A stretch of DNA of 60,714 nucleotides from positions 1 to 60,714 of the forward strand of contig NZ_LMUK01000047.1 of assembly GCF_009766005.1 (NCBI RefSeq), in the 5' to 3' direction. The translations under genes and the position numbers were made by a program. Positions 1-9,019 of this stretch are shown here, piece after piece; position 1 is the first letter of the stretch, and each line of letters starts with the position of its first letter. The stretch comes from Bradyrhizobium sp. S69 (GTDB lineage: Bacteria; Pseudomonadota; Alphaproteobacteria; Rhizobiales; Xanthobacteraceae). The notes below the pieces were generated by a model. It did no database searches and had not been told where the DNA came from. It was given only the letters and a program-made list of their open reading frames with translations.

Positions 1-32
1 TACAAAGCAGGCAGCGCAACAGACCAACCTGT

Positions 33-91
33 AGGGGGTCAATTTTGGACGCCGATCCCCCGGCTTAGGGGGTCAATATTGCAGGCCGAAT
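33..91. mobile_element. Possible IS21-family end remnant (two direct repeats)
   Basis: Two near-identical direct repeats of about 24 bp start at 33 and 67, 34 bp apart; each begins AGGGGGTCAAT and ends in GCCGA. GGGGTCA-type internal repeats of this kind are common near the ends of IS21-family elements, where they are thought to be transposase binding sites. No istA or istB coding sequence follows inside the window, so either the element extends off the left edge or only an end remains. The stretch from 92 to 310 shows no gene. The assignment rests on motif resemblance only. Confidence 0.35.
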
Positions 92-310
92 GACATTGTG
101 GAGACCGGAACGGCACGGGGAGTGCCTGCTGACCGGGGAGCCTACTATTTTATTTTTGCCAGTTAATACCGCGCTTCAGCTTGTTGGTATTTCTGTTGGT
201 ATCGGCAGCAATAGGCGCTAAAAATGGCTTAAAATTCAAATGGTTATGGTGTTATACGGTTTCCGGCCAGGGGCACCCTGCCAGTTTCTGTCAGCATGAT
301 TCGGGGGCTT

Positions 311-994
311 TCACTGCGGAATGGACTCCCGGGTTCGCCATTCGCGAAGCATGTCGAACCGGCGGCGCGGATAGCGGCTGTCGGTCATCTTGAGCGAACG
401 AATCCGGTCGGTACGGAAGTGCCGGTAGTCGCGCCGCGTTTCACACCATGCTGCGACGACCCGGATACGTTCGAAAAATCCAAGCGCAATCGGCCAGATC
501 GTGCGCTGGGTATTGTTTTCCTTTTCGTCGGTGTAGGTGATGCGCAACTTGTGCTCGGCCCGGATGGCTCTGCGAATCGTCGGCAATTCGGTATCGCCAG
601 CGGCCGGGCGCTGCGGAGCCACGAGCAGGCTTGAGGTTTCCAGGCTTCTTTGGAGGTCGTCAGGCAATACCGCCGCTATCTTTGAAAGGGCATTCCGCGC
701 CGCCTTGCCGAGCGGTTCATCGGGTTGCGCGGCGACCCAGCGGCCGCCCAGCACCAAAGCCTCGATCTCGTCTTCCGAAAACATCAGGGGTGGCAGCATG
801 AAGCCGGGCCGCAGGATGTAGCCGACGCCAGGTTCGCCGTCGATGTGGGCCCCCTGCGCCTTCAACGTTTCGATGTCGCGATAGAGCGTGCGAAGCGAGA
901 TGGAGAGCTCATCGGCCAGCGAGGTTCCTGCGACCGGAATCCGGTGACGGCGCAAGATCTGGATCAGGTCGAGAAGACGTTGAGCGCGCGACAT
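311..994 (-). CDS. YafY-type HTH/WYL-domain transcriptional regulator
   Basis: A 227-residue regulator. The first 55 or so residues form a DeoR-like winged helix-turn-helix (LADELSISLRTLYRDIETL is the recognition region). The C-terminal part from about residue 130 is a WYL-type ligand-sensing domain, with the WPIALGFF and FRTDRI segments typical of YafY/PafC-like proteins. I use the ATG at 994 because an AAGGGGG Shine-Dalgarno lies just before it; an in-frame start at 1036 has none as good. It lies 72 nt behind the last permease gene of the BMP transporter on the same strand, so it may be co-transcribed, but it could equally control an unrelated target. Confidence 0.85.
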   Translation of the reverse strand: MSRAQRLLDLIQILRRHRIPVAGTSLADELSISLRTLYRDIETLKAQGAHIDGEPGVGYILRPGFMLPPLMFSEDEIEALVLGGRWVAAQPDEPLGKAARNALSKIAAVLPDDLQRSLETSSLLVAPQRPAAGDTELPTIRRAIRAEHKLRITYTDEKENNTQRTIWPIALGFFERIRVVAAWCETRRDYRHFRTDRIRSLKMTDSRYPRRRFDMLREWRTRESIPQ

Positions 995-1066
995 GCTGAA
1001 TCCCCCTTTCGGGATACTAGCATGTCCTGCTGCCACTTTCTGGCAGCATCCGTCAACATGGGCCTC

Positions 1067-1984
1067 TCAGCGGCGAAACGGTTCGCCGAGCGTCGCGGGC
1101 GCCATCTGGCGGCCGACCAGTCCCCCGACCGCGAGAAGCGCGAGCAGATAAGGCAGCATGATCAAGAGCGCGTTCGGGACGTCAACGCCGAGCGCCGGCA
1201 ACTGGAACTGCAACGCGGTGGCGGCGCCGAACAGCAAGCAGGCCAGCACCGTGCCGCCGACCCGCCATTTTCCGAAGATCACCGAGGCGATGGCGAGGTA
1301 GCCGGCGCCGCGGGTCATGCCCTCCGTAAAAGTGTGGATATCGCCGATCGAGAGGAAGGCGCCGGCCAGCGACGCCATGAAGCCCGCGAACAGCACGCAA
1401 CCATAACGAATCCGGGTGACCGAAAGGCCTGATTTATCGACCGCCTTGGGTTCGGCGCCGGCCGCGTGGATCGCCAGGCCAATTGAAGTGTAGCGCAACA
1501 CCAATGCGGTCAGCACGATCAGCGCGATGCCCAGATAAAGCAGCCAAACCTGTTCGAACACCGCGGGCCCCAGCACCGGGATATCGCCGAGCAACGGCGG
1601 CTTGATCTTGCCGAGGCCTGGAATTTCCGCGCGCGAGCGCGCCCCGAAGATCTCGCGATAGGCCAGCGTGGTGGCGCCGAGCACCAGGATGTTGATGCCG
1701 ATGCCGGACACGATCTGGTTAGCGCGCAGCGTGTTGCTGAGCACGGCTTGCAGCAGCGCCACCGGCTGCACCGCGATGATGCCGATCAATAGCCCGATCA
1801 GCGGATCGCCGGTGGCCCAGGCCCCGACCGCGGAGGCGAACGCCGACGTCAGCATCATGCCCTCGATGCTCATGTTGAGCACGCCGGCGCGTTCGCTGAC
1901 CATCTCGCCGATACCGGCCAACAACAACGGCGTCGCGAGCCGGATCGAGGAGCCCAGAAAGACCGCGAACAGCTCCCAGGTCAT
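1067..1984 (-). CDS. ABC importer inner-membrane permease, BMP/nucleoside type (second permease)
   Basis: A 305-residue hydrophobic protein with about eight to nine membrane segments, of the BPD_transp_2 family (NupQ/YufQ-like). The N-terminal region LLLAGIGEMVSERAGVLN and the adjacent NMSIEGMML are characteristic of permeases paired with basic-membrane-protein (BMP) binding proteins that import nucleosides or purines. It starts 13 nt after the stop of the larger permease gene and is the last transporter gene of the operon. Length is normal for the family. The substrate cannot be read from sequence alone. Confidence 0.9.
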   Translation of the reverse strand: MTWELFAVFLGSSIRLATPLLLAGIGEMVSERAGVLNMSIEGMMLTSAFASAVGAWATGDPLIGLLIGIIAVQPVALLQAVLSNTLRANQIVSGIGINILVLGATTLAYREIFGARSRAEIPGLGKIKPPLLGDIPVLGPAVFEQVWLLYLGIALIVLTALVLRYTSIGLAIHAAGAEPKAVDKSGLSVTRIRYGCVLFAGFMASLAGAFLSIGDIHTFTEGMTRGAGYLAIASVIFGKWRVGGTVLACLLFGAATALQFQLPALGVDVPNALLIMLPYLLALLAVGGLVGRQMAPATLGEPFRR

Positions 1985-1997
1985 GTCGGCCTCCCGC

Positions 1998-3086
1998 TCA
2001 TTTGCGTTCCCATCGCTCGATGAACAACGCGGCGCCCGCGAGCGTGATCACGATCAGCCCCTGGATCACCACGACCAGCGCGGTGGGCACTTCGGCGACC
2101 ATTTCCATATTGATGCCGCCGGAGCGCATGAAGCCAAACAGCAGCGCCGCGGCGATCACACCCGTCACCGAACCGCGCGCCAGCAGGCCCGCGACCAGGC
2201 CGTCAAAACCATAGCCGGAGGAAAATCCGTCCTTCAGGGTATATTGCTCGCCGAGCAACATCAGCGCGCCGGCAAGACCGCCCAATCCGCCCGCGGCGGC
2301 GAGCGCGAAGATCACGGTGCGAGCATAGGAAATCCCGGCGCGGTTCGCCGCCACCGGATTCAATCCGACCGCGCGCAGCCGCAGGCCCAGGATGGTCTTC
2401 GACAGCACTACCGCGATCACCACGGCGATCACGATCGCAATCGGCAATCCGATGTGCAGAGGGAACGAATAATCGCCGGTCAATAGCGGAAGTTTTGTCT
2501 CTTCGGGGATTTCCAGCGATTCCGGCAAGGTCGCCGAACTGGTCATCGGCTTGCGCAGCAGCGCCGGCGACTGAACGCACCAATAGAGCAACCACACGCC
2601 GATGAATGACAACAACAGTGTACTGATCACCTCGTTGGTGCCGGCCTTGATCTTCATGATCGCGGCGATCGCGCCCCACAGCGCGCCGGCGACGACGCCC
2701 GCGAGCATCGGCAGGATGAAAGCCAGCCCCAGCGGCAACCCGCTGACATGGCCGTCGAGCGCGACCGCGGTCGCGGCGATGCCGCCGACCGCGATCTGGC
2801 CCTCACCGCCGACATTGGTCAAATTGGCGCGATTGGCCAGCACGAAGCCAAAACCGACCAGCGCGAAGGCGATGCTGCGATTGATCGACGCCGCGATCGA
2901 ATAGGCCGACCCGACGGTGCCATCGATAAAGGCCGCAATGGCGTCACCCACGGGCACGCCGATCAAGGCGATCAGGCCGAGTCCGATCAGCGCGGCAAAG
3001 CCGACCGCTGCGATCGGAACCAGCAGCGCGGGACGCAACCTGAAGCGGGGCGCGGCAGCCTTGCCGGTCTGGTCGAGCGCGGTCAT
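1998..3086 (-). CDS. ABC importer inner-membrane permease, BMP/nucleoside type (first permease)
   Basis: A 362-residue membrane permease (NupP/YufP-like, BPD_transp_2). An N-terminal cytosolic tail of about 20 residues is followed by multiple hydrophobic segments. The stretches LANRANLTNVGGEGQIAVG and KAGTNEVISTLLLS match the conserved cytoplasmic regions of this family. Its ATG overlaps the TGA of the ATPase gene by four bases (3083-3086), indicating translational coupling. It is expected to form a heterodimeric channel with the permease at 1067-1984. Confidence 0.92.
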   Translation of the reverse strand: MTALDQTGKAAAPRFRLRPALLVPIAAVGFAALIGLGLIALIGVPVGDAIAAFIDGTVGSAYSIAASINRSIAFALVGFGFVLANRANLTNVGGEGQIAVGGIAATAVALDGHVSGLPLGLAFILPMLAGVVAGALWGAIAAIMKIKAGTNEVISTLLLSFIGVWLLYWCVQSPALLRKPMTSSATLPESLEIPEETKLPLLTGDYSFPLHIGLPIAIVIAVVIAVVLSKTILGLRLRAVGLNPVAANRAGISYARTVIFALAAAGGLGGLAGALMLLGEQYTLKDGFSSGYGFDGLVAGLLARGSVTGVIAAALLFGFMRSGGINMEMVAEVPTALVVVIQGLIVITLAGAALFIERWERK

Positions 3087-4687
3087 GCGTGTACGTTGCC
3101 TTGCACGTGTTCTTGCGCGTGTCCCGCCATCATCGCGCCGATATCCTCGCGGCGCGCCGGATCGGCGGCGCAGGCGCCCATGATGCGGCCACGATACAAG
3201 ACGACGATGCGATCGGCGACGCTGAGCAATTCATCGAGTTCGGAGGACACCAGCAGGATCGCGACACCGCGCGCGGACGCGGCGCGGATGTGATCATAGA
3301 CGGCAGCAACCGCGCCGACATCGAGGCCTCGGGTCGGTTGCGCCGCGACCAGGCAGGTCAGGTTGGGCAGCGTGATCTCGCGGGCGAGCACGGCTTTCTG
3401 CTGGTTGCCGCCGGACAGGCTGGAGAAGGTCGCAGCCGGCCCGCGCGCGCGCACGTCAAATCGCTGCATCATCGCGGCCGCCTCACGCTGCAGCGCGCTG
3501 CGCTTGAGGAAGCCGAAACGGGTGAACTCGTCGAGACGGTTGAGATAGATGTTCTCGGCGAGACTCATGCCGGTCACGCATCCCACCGCATGGCGATCTT
3601 CCGGAACGATGCCGATACCCGCGGCCGTGATGGCCTTGGGCGCAAGGCCGGTGAGTTCGGCCTCGCCGAGATGAATTCGTCCCTCGGTCGCCGCCATCAT
3701 GCCCGACAACACCGCGGTCAATTCGCTCTGCCCGTTGCCCTCGACACCGGCGACACCGACGATTTCGCCGCGATCGACAGTGAGCGTAAAATTGTCGAGC
3801 CGGGTGACGCCCTGGCTGTCCCGCACCGTGAGCCCGTCGATCTGCAACGCTTCGGTTTTCACGATGGCCGACCGGTCGCGGCGAGCGCGCGGGACCGGGG
3901 CGAGACCCAGCACCGAGGCCGCCGAACTGTCGAGCGCCTCGACATTGCCCTGGATCATCGCCCGCACCAGCGCGTCGATATCGGCCGCCGGCGTTGCCGA
4001 GGTCGCGACCACCCTGCCGCCGCGCAACACGGTGACGCGATCGGCGATCTTCTTGATCTCGGCGAGCTTGTGGGTGACCAGCACGACCGCCCGTCCCGAC
4101 GACGCCACGCGGCGGCAGACATCGAGCAGTGCTGCGATCTCATCCGGCAGCAACACCGCGGTGGGCTCGTCGAGCACAAACAACGACGGATCGCGAATCA
4201 GGCATTTGACGATTTCGACGCGCTGCCGTTCGCCGACCGAGAGGTCTTCGATCTTCGCATCGGGATCCAGCGGAAGACCGTAATCGACCGCGAGCTTTTC
4301 AAGCTGGGCGGCGCATTGCCTGCGGTTGAGAACGCCGCGCTCGCGCCCGAGCAGCACGTTGTCGACCACCGTCATGTCGGGCACCAGGCTGAAATGCTGA
4401 TGCACCATGGCGATGCCGTGGCCGAGCGCGTCCGCCGGTCCCGACGGCTGAAACGGGACGCCGCGAAACCGCATCGCGCCGCCATCGGGCCGGTGCACGC
4501 CGAAGATCAGATTGCACAGCGTCGATTTACCGGCGCCGTTTTCGCCGAGGATGCAGTGGATTTCGCCCGGCCGCAGCTCGAGCGAGACGTCCGACAACGC
4601 GGCAAAGCTGCCGAACCGCTTGGTGATCGCTTCAAGCGACAACAACGGCTCGACGCTCGCCGTCTCGATGCCGGACGTCGTGCTCAT
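3083..4687 (-). CDS. ABC importer ATPase with two nucleotide-binding domains (NupO/YufO-like)
   Basis: A 534-residue tandem ABC ATPase. Domain 1 has Walker A GENGAGKST near residue 50, signature LSVGERQRVEIVK and Walker B LFVLDEPT. Domain 2 has a degenerate Walker A (GVEGNGQSE) with signature LSGGNQQK, the usual asymmetry of sugar and nucleoside importers. It lies 7 nt downstream of the binding-protein gene and overlaps the first permease by 4 nt. It powers uptake through the two permeases. The gene order binding protein, ATPase, permease, permease is the normal BMP-importer layout. Confidence 0.93.
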   Translation of the reverse strand: MSTTSGIETASVEPLLSLEAITKRFGSFAALSDVSLELRPGEIHCILGENGAGKSTLCNLIFGVHRPDGGAMRFRGVPFQPSGPADALGHGIAMVHQHFSLVPDMTVVDNVLLGRERGVLNRRQCAAQLEKLAVDYGLPLDPDAKIEDLSVGERQRVEIVKCLIRDPSLFVLDEPTAVLLPDEIAALLDVCRRVASSGRAVVLVTHKLAEIKKIADRVTVLRGGRVVATSATPAADIDALVRAMIQGNVEALDSSAASVLGLAPVPRARRDRSAIVKTEALQIDGLTVRDSQGVTRLDNFTLTVDRGEIVGVAGVEGNGQSELTAVLSGMMAATEGRIHLGEAELTGLAPKAITAAGIGIVPEDRHAVGCVTGMSLAENIYLNRLDEFTRFGFLKRSALQREAAAMMQRFDVRARGPAATFSSLSGGNQQKAVLAREITLPNLTCLVAAQPTRGLDVGAVAAVYDHIRAASARGVAILLVSSELDELLSVADRIVVLYRGRIMGACAADPARREDIGAMMAGHAQEHVQGNVHA

Positions 4688-4694
4688 GACCGAA

Positions 4695-5675
4695 CTAGCC
4701 TTTCAGCACGGTGATCTTGCCGGACATGATGTCCTTCATGATCGCATCGAGCTTGGCTTTTTGCTCCGCGGTGCCGCCGCAGATCACCATGCCGGAGGCC
4801 TCCGGACCCATCTTGAGGCCGAACTCCTTGTAGCCGGCCTGCCAGGTTCCCTTGACCGCCTCGTCGATCGCGTACTGCACTTGATAGCCCGTGCCGGTGA
4901 TCGAATACGCCACGTAAAGCGGATCGGTGCCGCAACGATCGGTGTAGCTGCCGATGATGTGGGTGCCCTTTTCCTTGGCGGCCTGTTCCATGCCGCGCAG
5001 GCCGAGATTCAGGATGTGATAGTGGATGTCGGCGCCCTGCGCGATCGCCGCAAGCGTTGCTTCCTTCGACTTGGCGACGTCGTCGAAATCGCCGGTGAAA
5101 TTCGAGGTGTACTTGATGTTGGGGTTGATCGATTTCGCGCCATTGCCGAACTCCTTGCCGGCGTTGACGATCGAGGGAATTTCGAGACCGCCGACATAAG
5201 AGATCGCGCCGGTCTTGGATAGCATCGCTGCCGCCGCACCCGCGACATAGGCGATCTCCGCCTGCTTGACGTCGTAGCCGGCGACGTTGGCCGCGGACTC
5301 GCCTTCATTGCCGCCGACGATCGAGAAGTGCACTTTCGGAAAACGCTTGGCGATCTTGTAGACCGACGCCTGGGTCTGGCCGCCGACGCCGATCACCAGG
5401 TCGTTCTTGCTGGCGAGGTTGGTCAGCGCCTGATCCATGTCGGCGTAGTTGATGTTCTCGATCATCTGCACCTTGATCTTGTCGCCGTATTTCTTCTCCG
5501 AGGCCATCAGGCCGTCATAGGAGGATTCCATCCAGCCCTTGTCGGACTTCGACCCCGGGATCAGGATTCCGACCTTGAGCGCGTCGGCGGCGCGAGCGAC
5601 CGGAGCGAACGTCACCGACAACGCAAACGCAGTTGTGAGCAACGCACCTCGCAGAACCAAACGGCGTGACAGCAT
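4695..5675 (-). CDS. BMP-family periplasmic substrate-binding protein
   Basis: A 326-residue secreted binding protein of the BMP/Med/PnrA family. It begins MLSRRLVLRG followed by a hydrophobic segment and an ARA-A signal cleavage site near residue 30; the twin arginine could route it by Tat or Sec. Family hallmarks are the early GSKSDKGWMESSYDG and the internal VGGNEG. I place the start at 5675, where a signal peptide begins; the longer open frame to 5747 adds residues with no signal-peptide character. It heads the importer operon and lies 70 nt downstream (in its own direction) of an 18-bp palindrome. Confidence 0.9.
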   Translation of the reverse strand: MLSRRLVLRGALLTTAFALSVTFAPVARAADALKVGILIPGSKSDKGWMESSYDGLMASEKKYGDKIKVQMIENINYADMDQALTNLASKNDLVIGVGGQTQASVYKIAKRFPKVHFSIVGGNEGESAANVAGYDVKQAEIAYVAGAAAAMLSKTGAISYVGGLEIPSIVNAGKEFGNGAKSINPNIKYTSNFTGDFDDVAKSKEATLAAIAQGADIHYHILNLGLRGMEQAAKEKGTHIIGSYTDRCGTDPLYVAYSITGTGYQVQYAIDEAVKGTWQAGYKEFGLKMGPEASGMVICGGTAEQKAKLDAIMKDIMSGKITVLKG

Positions 5676-5744
5676 GGAAGACCTCGCATTTTGACTGTTG
5701 AAATGAAAATTCGTCCGGCGAAAAATAATGAGCAAGCACCATGC

Positions 5745-5762
5745 CAAATACTTAAGTATTTG
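5745..5762. promoter_or_regulatory. 18-bp perfect palindrome, candidate TetR operator
   Basis: CAAATACTTAAGTATTTG is a perfect inverted repeat in the AT-rich 309-bp space between the divergent importer and hydrolase operons. An ATGCCAAA direct repeat also occurs at 5741-5748 and 5792-5799. Operators of TetR-family repressors are usually palindromes of 15-20 bp in just such divergent promoters, and a TetR gene ends the right-hand operon. The palindrome is seen directly; the assignment to this repressor is inference. Confidence 0.55.
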
Positions 5763-5984
5763 AAATAATTATATTAATTATCTGACCCGGCATGCCAAAA
5801 CAAATAAATGCTTACTTTTTATCCAAACCGCGCGGCGCGTTGTCGGATTCCTGTGCAGAGTGCGGCTTTGGTGTTCGCGCCGACATTGAATCTTCTTGGA
5901 GATTTCCGTTGGCAGCGAATTTGCAAAAGCGTTTAGCAAAAGCAATTTACGAGAGCAGCGGATGTGACTGTGAAGGAGGCATCG

Positions 5985-6791
5985 ATGAAGGCGACCGACA
6001 AACAGGACGTTCAGGCCGGCGGCCAGCTCGGCTTGGGGCGTCAGTTCGCGTGGTGGGCGAGCGAGGGTGAAGTGAACATGGCGATGGCAGCGCCTGCGCC
6101 GCTGCCTGTCACCATCGCCTGCGCGCCACAGAACGTGACCGTCGATCTCCTGCGCACCGCCATTATCGTGGTCGATATGCAGAATGATTTCTGCGCGCCC
6201 GGCGGATGGGTCGACCATCTCGGCGCCGACTACCGGCCGGACCGCAAGCCGATCGCACCGTTGCAGCTTCTGTTGCCCGCGCTACGTGATGCGGGCGTGC
6301 CGGTGATCTGGGTCAATTGGGGCAACCGCCCGGATTTGGCCAACATGCCGCCGAACCAGATTCATCTGTACAAGCCGGCCGGCACAGGGATCGGTCTTGG
6401 CGACCCGCTGCCCGGCAACGGCGCGCGCGTGCTCGAAAGAGATTCCTGGGCCGCCGCCGTGGTCGACGAGTTGAAGCAGGAGCCTTCCGATATCAAGATC
6501 GACAAATACCGCATCAGCGGCTTCTGGGACACGCCGCTGGACAGCATCCTGCGCAATCTCGGCGTACGTTCGATCCTGTTTGCCGGCGTCAACACCGATC
6601 AATGCGTGCTGCACTCGCTGACCGACGCCAATTTTCTCGGCTATGGCTGCATCCTGGTGGAAGACTGCTGCGCCACCACATCGCCGGATTTCTGCACCGA
6701 GGCCACGGTCTGGAACGTGAAGAAGTGTTTTGGATTTGTCACGGATTCAAGCGCGGTCATCACCGCGCTCGGCCAGCGCGCGGGGGCATGA
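5985..6791 (+). CDS. RutB-like cysteine amidohydrolase (isochorismatase family)
   Basis: A 268-residue isochorismatase-fold hydrolase. The expected catalytic triad is visible: Asp64 in VVDMQNDF, Lys174 in IDKYRISGFW and Cys207 in NTDQCVLHS. The GFWDTPLDSILRNLGV segment resembles RutB (ureidoacrylate amidohydrolase), and GGWVDHLG resembles biuret hydrolases, so a ureide or N-carbamoyl amide is the likely substrate. I choose ATG 5985 because AAGGAGG lies six bases ahead; an in-frame GTG at 5964 lies upstream of that site. The first 45 or so residues are an unusual N-terminal extension. The amidase starts one base after its stop. The exact substrate is unknown. Confidence 0.85.
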   Translation: MKATDKQDVQAGGQLGLGRQFAWWASEGEVNMAMAAPAPLPVTIACAPQNVTVDLLRTAIIVVDMQNDFCAPGGWVDHLGADYRPDRKPIAPLQLLLPALRDAGVPVIWVNWGNRPDLANMPPNQIHLYKPAGTGIGLGDPLPGNGARVLERDSWAAAVVDELKQEPSDIKIDKYRISGFWDTPLDSILRNLGVRSILFAGVNTDQCVLHSLTDANFLGYGCILVEDCCATTSPDFCTEATVWNVKKCFGFVTDSSAVITALGQRAGA

Positions 6792-6792
6792 G

Positions 6793-8004
6793 ATGAGACC
6801 CGCCGAACCAACAGGCGCCGCTTCCATCGCGCCCGACTTTGATGCTTTCGTGCCGGGCCCGCGGCTGACCGTGGCGCCGACATCAGCCGGACCGCTGAAC
6901 GGATTGACGTTCGCGGTCAAGGATCTGATCGATGTCGCGGGCACGCCGACCGGCGGCGGCAATCCGGACTGGCTGAAGACACACCAAGCCCCGGCGATGT
7001 CAGCGCCCGCCGTGACCGCGCTGCTGGCCGCGGGCGCCACGCTGCACGGAAAAACCATCACTGACGAACTGGCGTTCGGCCTCGAAGGCGTCAACGCGCA
7101 TTACGGAACGCCGGTCAATCCGGCCTGTCCCGATCGAATTCCCGGGGGATCGTCGAGCGGCTCGGGTGTCGCGGTCGCCGCACGGCTGGTTGATTTCGCC
7201 CTGGGGACCGATACCGGCGGCTCGGTGCGCGTGCCCGCCAGTTTTCTCGGGATATTCGGCTTCCGGCCCAGCCATGGCGCGGTGCCGATCGACGGCGTGA
7301 TTCCGTTCTCGCCGTCTTACGACACGGTCGGCTGGTTCGCCCGCGATATCGCGACACTGAAGCTTGCCGGCGATGCGCTGTTGCCGAAAGCCGATATTGT
7401 CCCGATCCGCAAACTTCGCATCGTGCGCGACGCCTTTGCGCTGGCCGATCCCGATGTGTCCGCGATGCTGCGCTCGCGTTGCGAGCGGCTTGGCATTGCC
7501 GACGAGGTCACGCTGTTTGACGGCGCGCCGGATGAATGGCTGGAGTGTTATCGTGTCGTGCAATGCGCCGGGATATGGCAAACGCTGGGGCCCTGGATCG
7601 ACCAGGCGCGGCCGCGTATCGGCGAGGCGATCGCATCGCGCTTTGCCGAGGCCTCCTCGATCACGCCGGCCGAAATCGCCCGCTGGACCCCGGTCCGCGC
7701 CTCACTCGCCGAGCGCGTCCACGCGATGCTTGGCGACGGCATCGGCCTGGTGGTGCCGACGACGCCGCGTCCCGCGCTGCGAAAGGATGCAGCACAAGCG
7801 GAATTTTCCGATTTCTACCGGCGGGCACTGACGATCACCTCGATCGCGGGCCACACCGGGCTGCCGCAGATCAGCGTGCCCGTCGGCAATGTCGATGGCT
7901 GTCCCGTCGGCCTGTCGATTATCGGGGCGTGCGGCCATGACCGCGCCTTGCTCGAGGTCGAAAGCCCCTGGGCAAACCTCGCTTCTTCCAGAGAACACGC
8001 ATGA
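6793..8004 (+). CDS. Amidase-signature family hydrolase
   Basis: A 403-residue Ser-cisSer-Lys amidase. Lys43 lies in FAVKDLIDVAG, the Gly/Ser-rich signature GGSSSGSG is at 118-125, and the nucleophile Ser144 is in GTDTGGSVRVPAS. It is shorter than GatA (about 480 residues) and nearer to AtzE/indoleacetamide-type amidases. The ATG at 6793 directly follows the TGA of the upstream hydrolase, so the two are almost certainly co-translated and probably act in sequence, the first opening a ureide and the second releasing ammonia. That pathway is inference; no ring-opening enzyme is present locally. Confidence 0.87.
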   Translation: MRPAEPTGAASIAPDFDAFVPGPRLTVAPTSAGPLNGLTFAVKDLIDVAGTPTGGGNPDWLKTHQAPAMSAPAVTALLAAGATLHGKTITDELAFGLEGVNAHYGTPVNPACPDRIPGGSSSGSGVAVAARLVDFALGTDTGGSVRVPASFLGIFGFRPSHGAVPIDGVIPFSPSYDTVGWFARDIATLKLAGDALLPKADIVPIRKLRIVRDAFALADPDVSAMLRSRCERLGIADEVTLFDGAPDEWLECYRVVQCAGIWQTLGPWIDQARPRIGEAIASRFAEASSITPAEIARWTPVRASLAERVHAMLGDGIGLVVPTTPRPALRKDAAQAEFSDFYRRALTITSIAGHTGLPQISVPVGNVDGCPVGLSIIGACGHDRALLEVESPWANLASSREHA

Positions 8005-8693
8005 GCTATCGCGACCCCACATCCGAAGCCGCGACCGGCAAGCGAACCGCCCCTCCGGCGCGGCGCCCTCGCCGCACCGCCGAACAGAGCCGCGAGCAGA
8101 TCCTGCGCGCCGCCACCGCGGAATTCGCGGCGCATGGCCTGGCGGGCGCGCGGATCAGCCGTATCGTCAAGAAAGCCGGAAGCAATCCCCGGATGATTTA
8201 CGAGCATTTCGGCAGCAAGACGGCGCTCTATGTCGCGACGCTGGAAACCACGCTGTCGAAACTGCGCACCGAGGAACTCACGCTCGACGTCGATCACCTC
8301 GATCCGCTGGAGGGCCTGCTCAAGCTGTTTGATTTCATGAACGGCCATTTCGAGCGGCACGGCGATCTCGTCAGCCTGCTGCGAACGGAAAACGGGACCA
8401 AAGCGCGCTACATGAAAAAATCGTCGCGCATCCACGAGATGTCGTCGCCGGTTCTTGCGATGACGGAGCGGCTGCTGTCGCGCGGCGTCGCCGAAGGCAA
8501 ACTCGCCGCCGATATCGACCCGCTGCGGCTCTATGTCATGATTGCCGCGCTCAGCCAGTTTCACCTGACCAACGCCCATACGCTCTCAAGCATGTTCGCG
8601 CGCGATTTGTCCAATCCGGAATGGCGCGCGAAACGGCGCGCCGATGCGCGCCGCATGCTCGCGGCCTATCTGGTCAATCAGACCGCCGGATAA
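8001..8693 (+). CDS. TetR-family transcriptional repressor
   Basis: A 230-residue regulator. After a basic, Pro/Arg-rich 30-residue tail comes the TetR helix-turn-helix (ILRAATAEFAAHGLAGARIS, then GSNPRMIYEHFGSKTALY). The rest is an all-helical ligand-binding domain with RutR/TetR_C character. Its ATG overlaps the amidase stop (ATGA, 8001-8004), so it belongs to the hydrolase-amidase operon and probably controls it and the divergent importer. The palindrome at 5745-5762 is the best candidate binding site. Confidence 0.9.
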   Translation: MSYRDPTSEAATGKRTAPPARRPRRTAEQSREQILRAATAEFAAHGLAGARISRIVKKAGSNPRMIYEHFGSKTALYVATLETTLSKLRTEELTLDVDHLDPLEGLLKLFDFMNGHFERHGDLVSLLRTENGTKARYMKKSSRIHEMSSPVLAMTERLLSRGVAEGKLAADIDPLRLYVMIAALSQFHLTNAHTLSSMFARDLSNPEWRAKRRADARRMLAAYLVNQTAG

Positions 8694-8702
8694 ATGCGCG
8701 TC

Positions 8703-8957
8703 TCAGGTGCGGCCCTTGATCGCGCGCCACAGGAAAATAAGAATGCAGGCGCCGACGAAGCCGGCGATCAGATAGCCGATCCATCCGCCGAGGGCGATGC
8801 CGAAAAAGCCCAGCAGGAAATTAGCTACCGCGGCTCCGACGATGCCGAGCACGATGTTCAGGAATATGCCGGTACCGGTCTTCATGAACATCTCGGCAAG
8901 CCAGCCGGCAAGGCCGCCAACGATGATCGCTCCAATCCACCCGATTTCTGCGCCCAT
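8703..8957 (-). CDS. GlsB/YeaQ/YmgE-family small membrane protein
   Basis: An 84-residue protein with three hydrophobic segments and Gly-rich turns (GWIGAIIVGGLAGWLAE, then GIFLNIVLGIVGA). This is the transglycosylase-associated-protein family linked to envelope or general stress. I use ATG 8957, preceded by GGGGAG; a longer frame to 8987 adds ten charged residues without support. It converges on the TetR gene. Three degenerate GTAAAG-type repeats lie 60-105 nt upstream and could hold regulatory sites. Confidence 0.88.
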   Translation of the reverse strand: MGAEIGWIGAIIVGGLAGWLAEMFMKTGTGIFLNIVLGIVGAAVANFLLGFFGIALGGWIGYLIAGFVGACILIFLWRAIKGRT

Positions 8958-9019
8958 GGTTTCCGCTCCCCTTTTTTGTTCCCACAACCATAGATGTCGG
9001 AGGGCGCCGATTCAAGGTC

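Noticed and set aside
3089..4714. 541-residue plus-strand open frame opposite the ABC ATPase gene
   Set aside because: It is the antisense shadow of a clear ATPase gene; composition is Arg/His/Asp-rich with no domain pattern, as expected for high-GC antisense frames.
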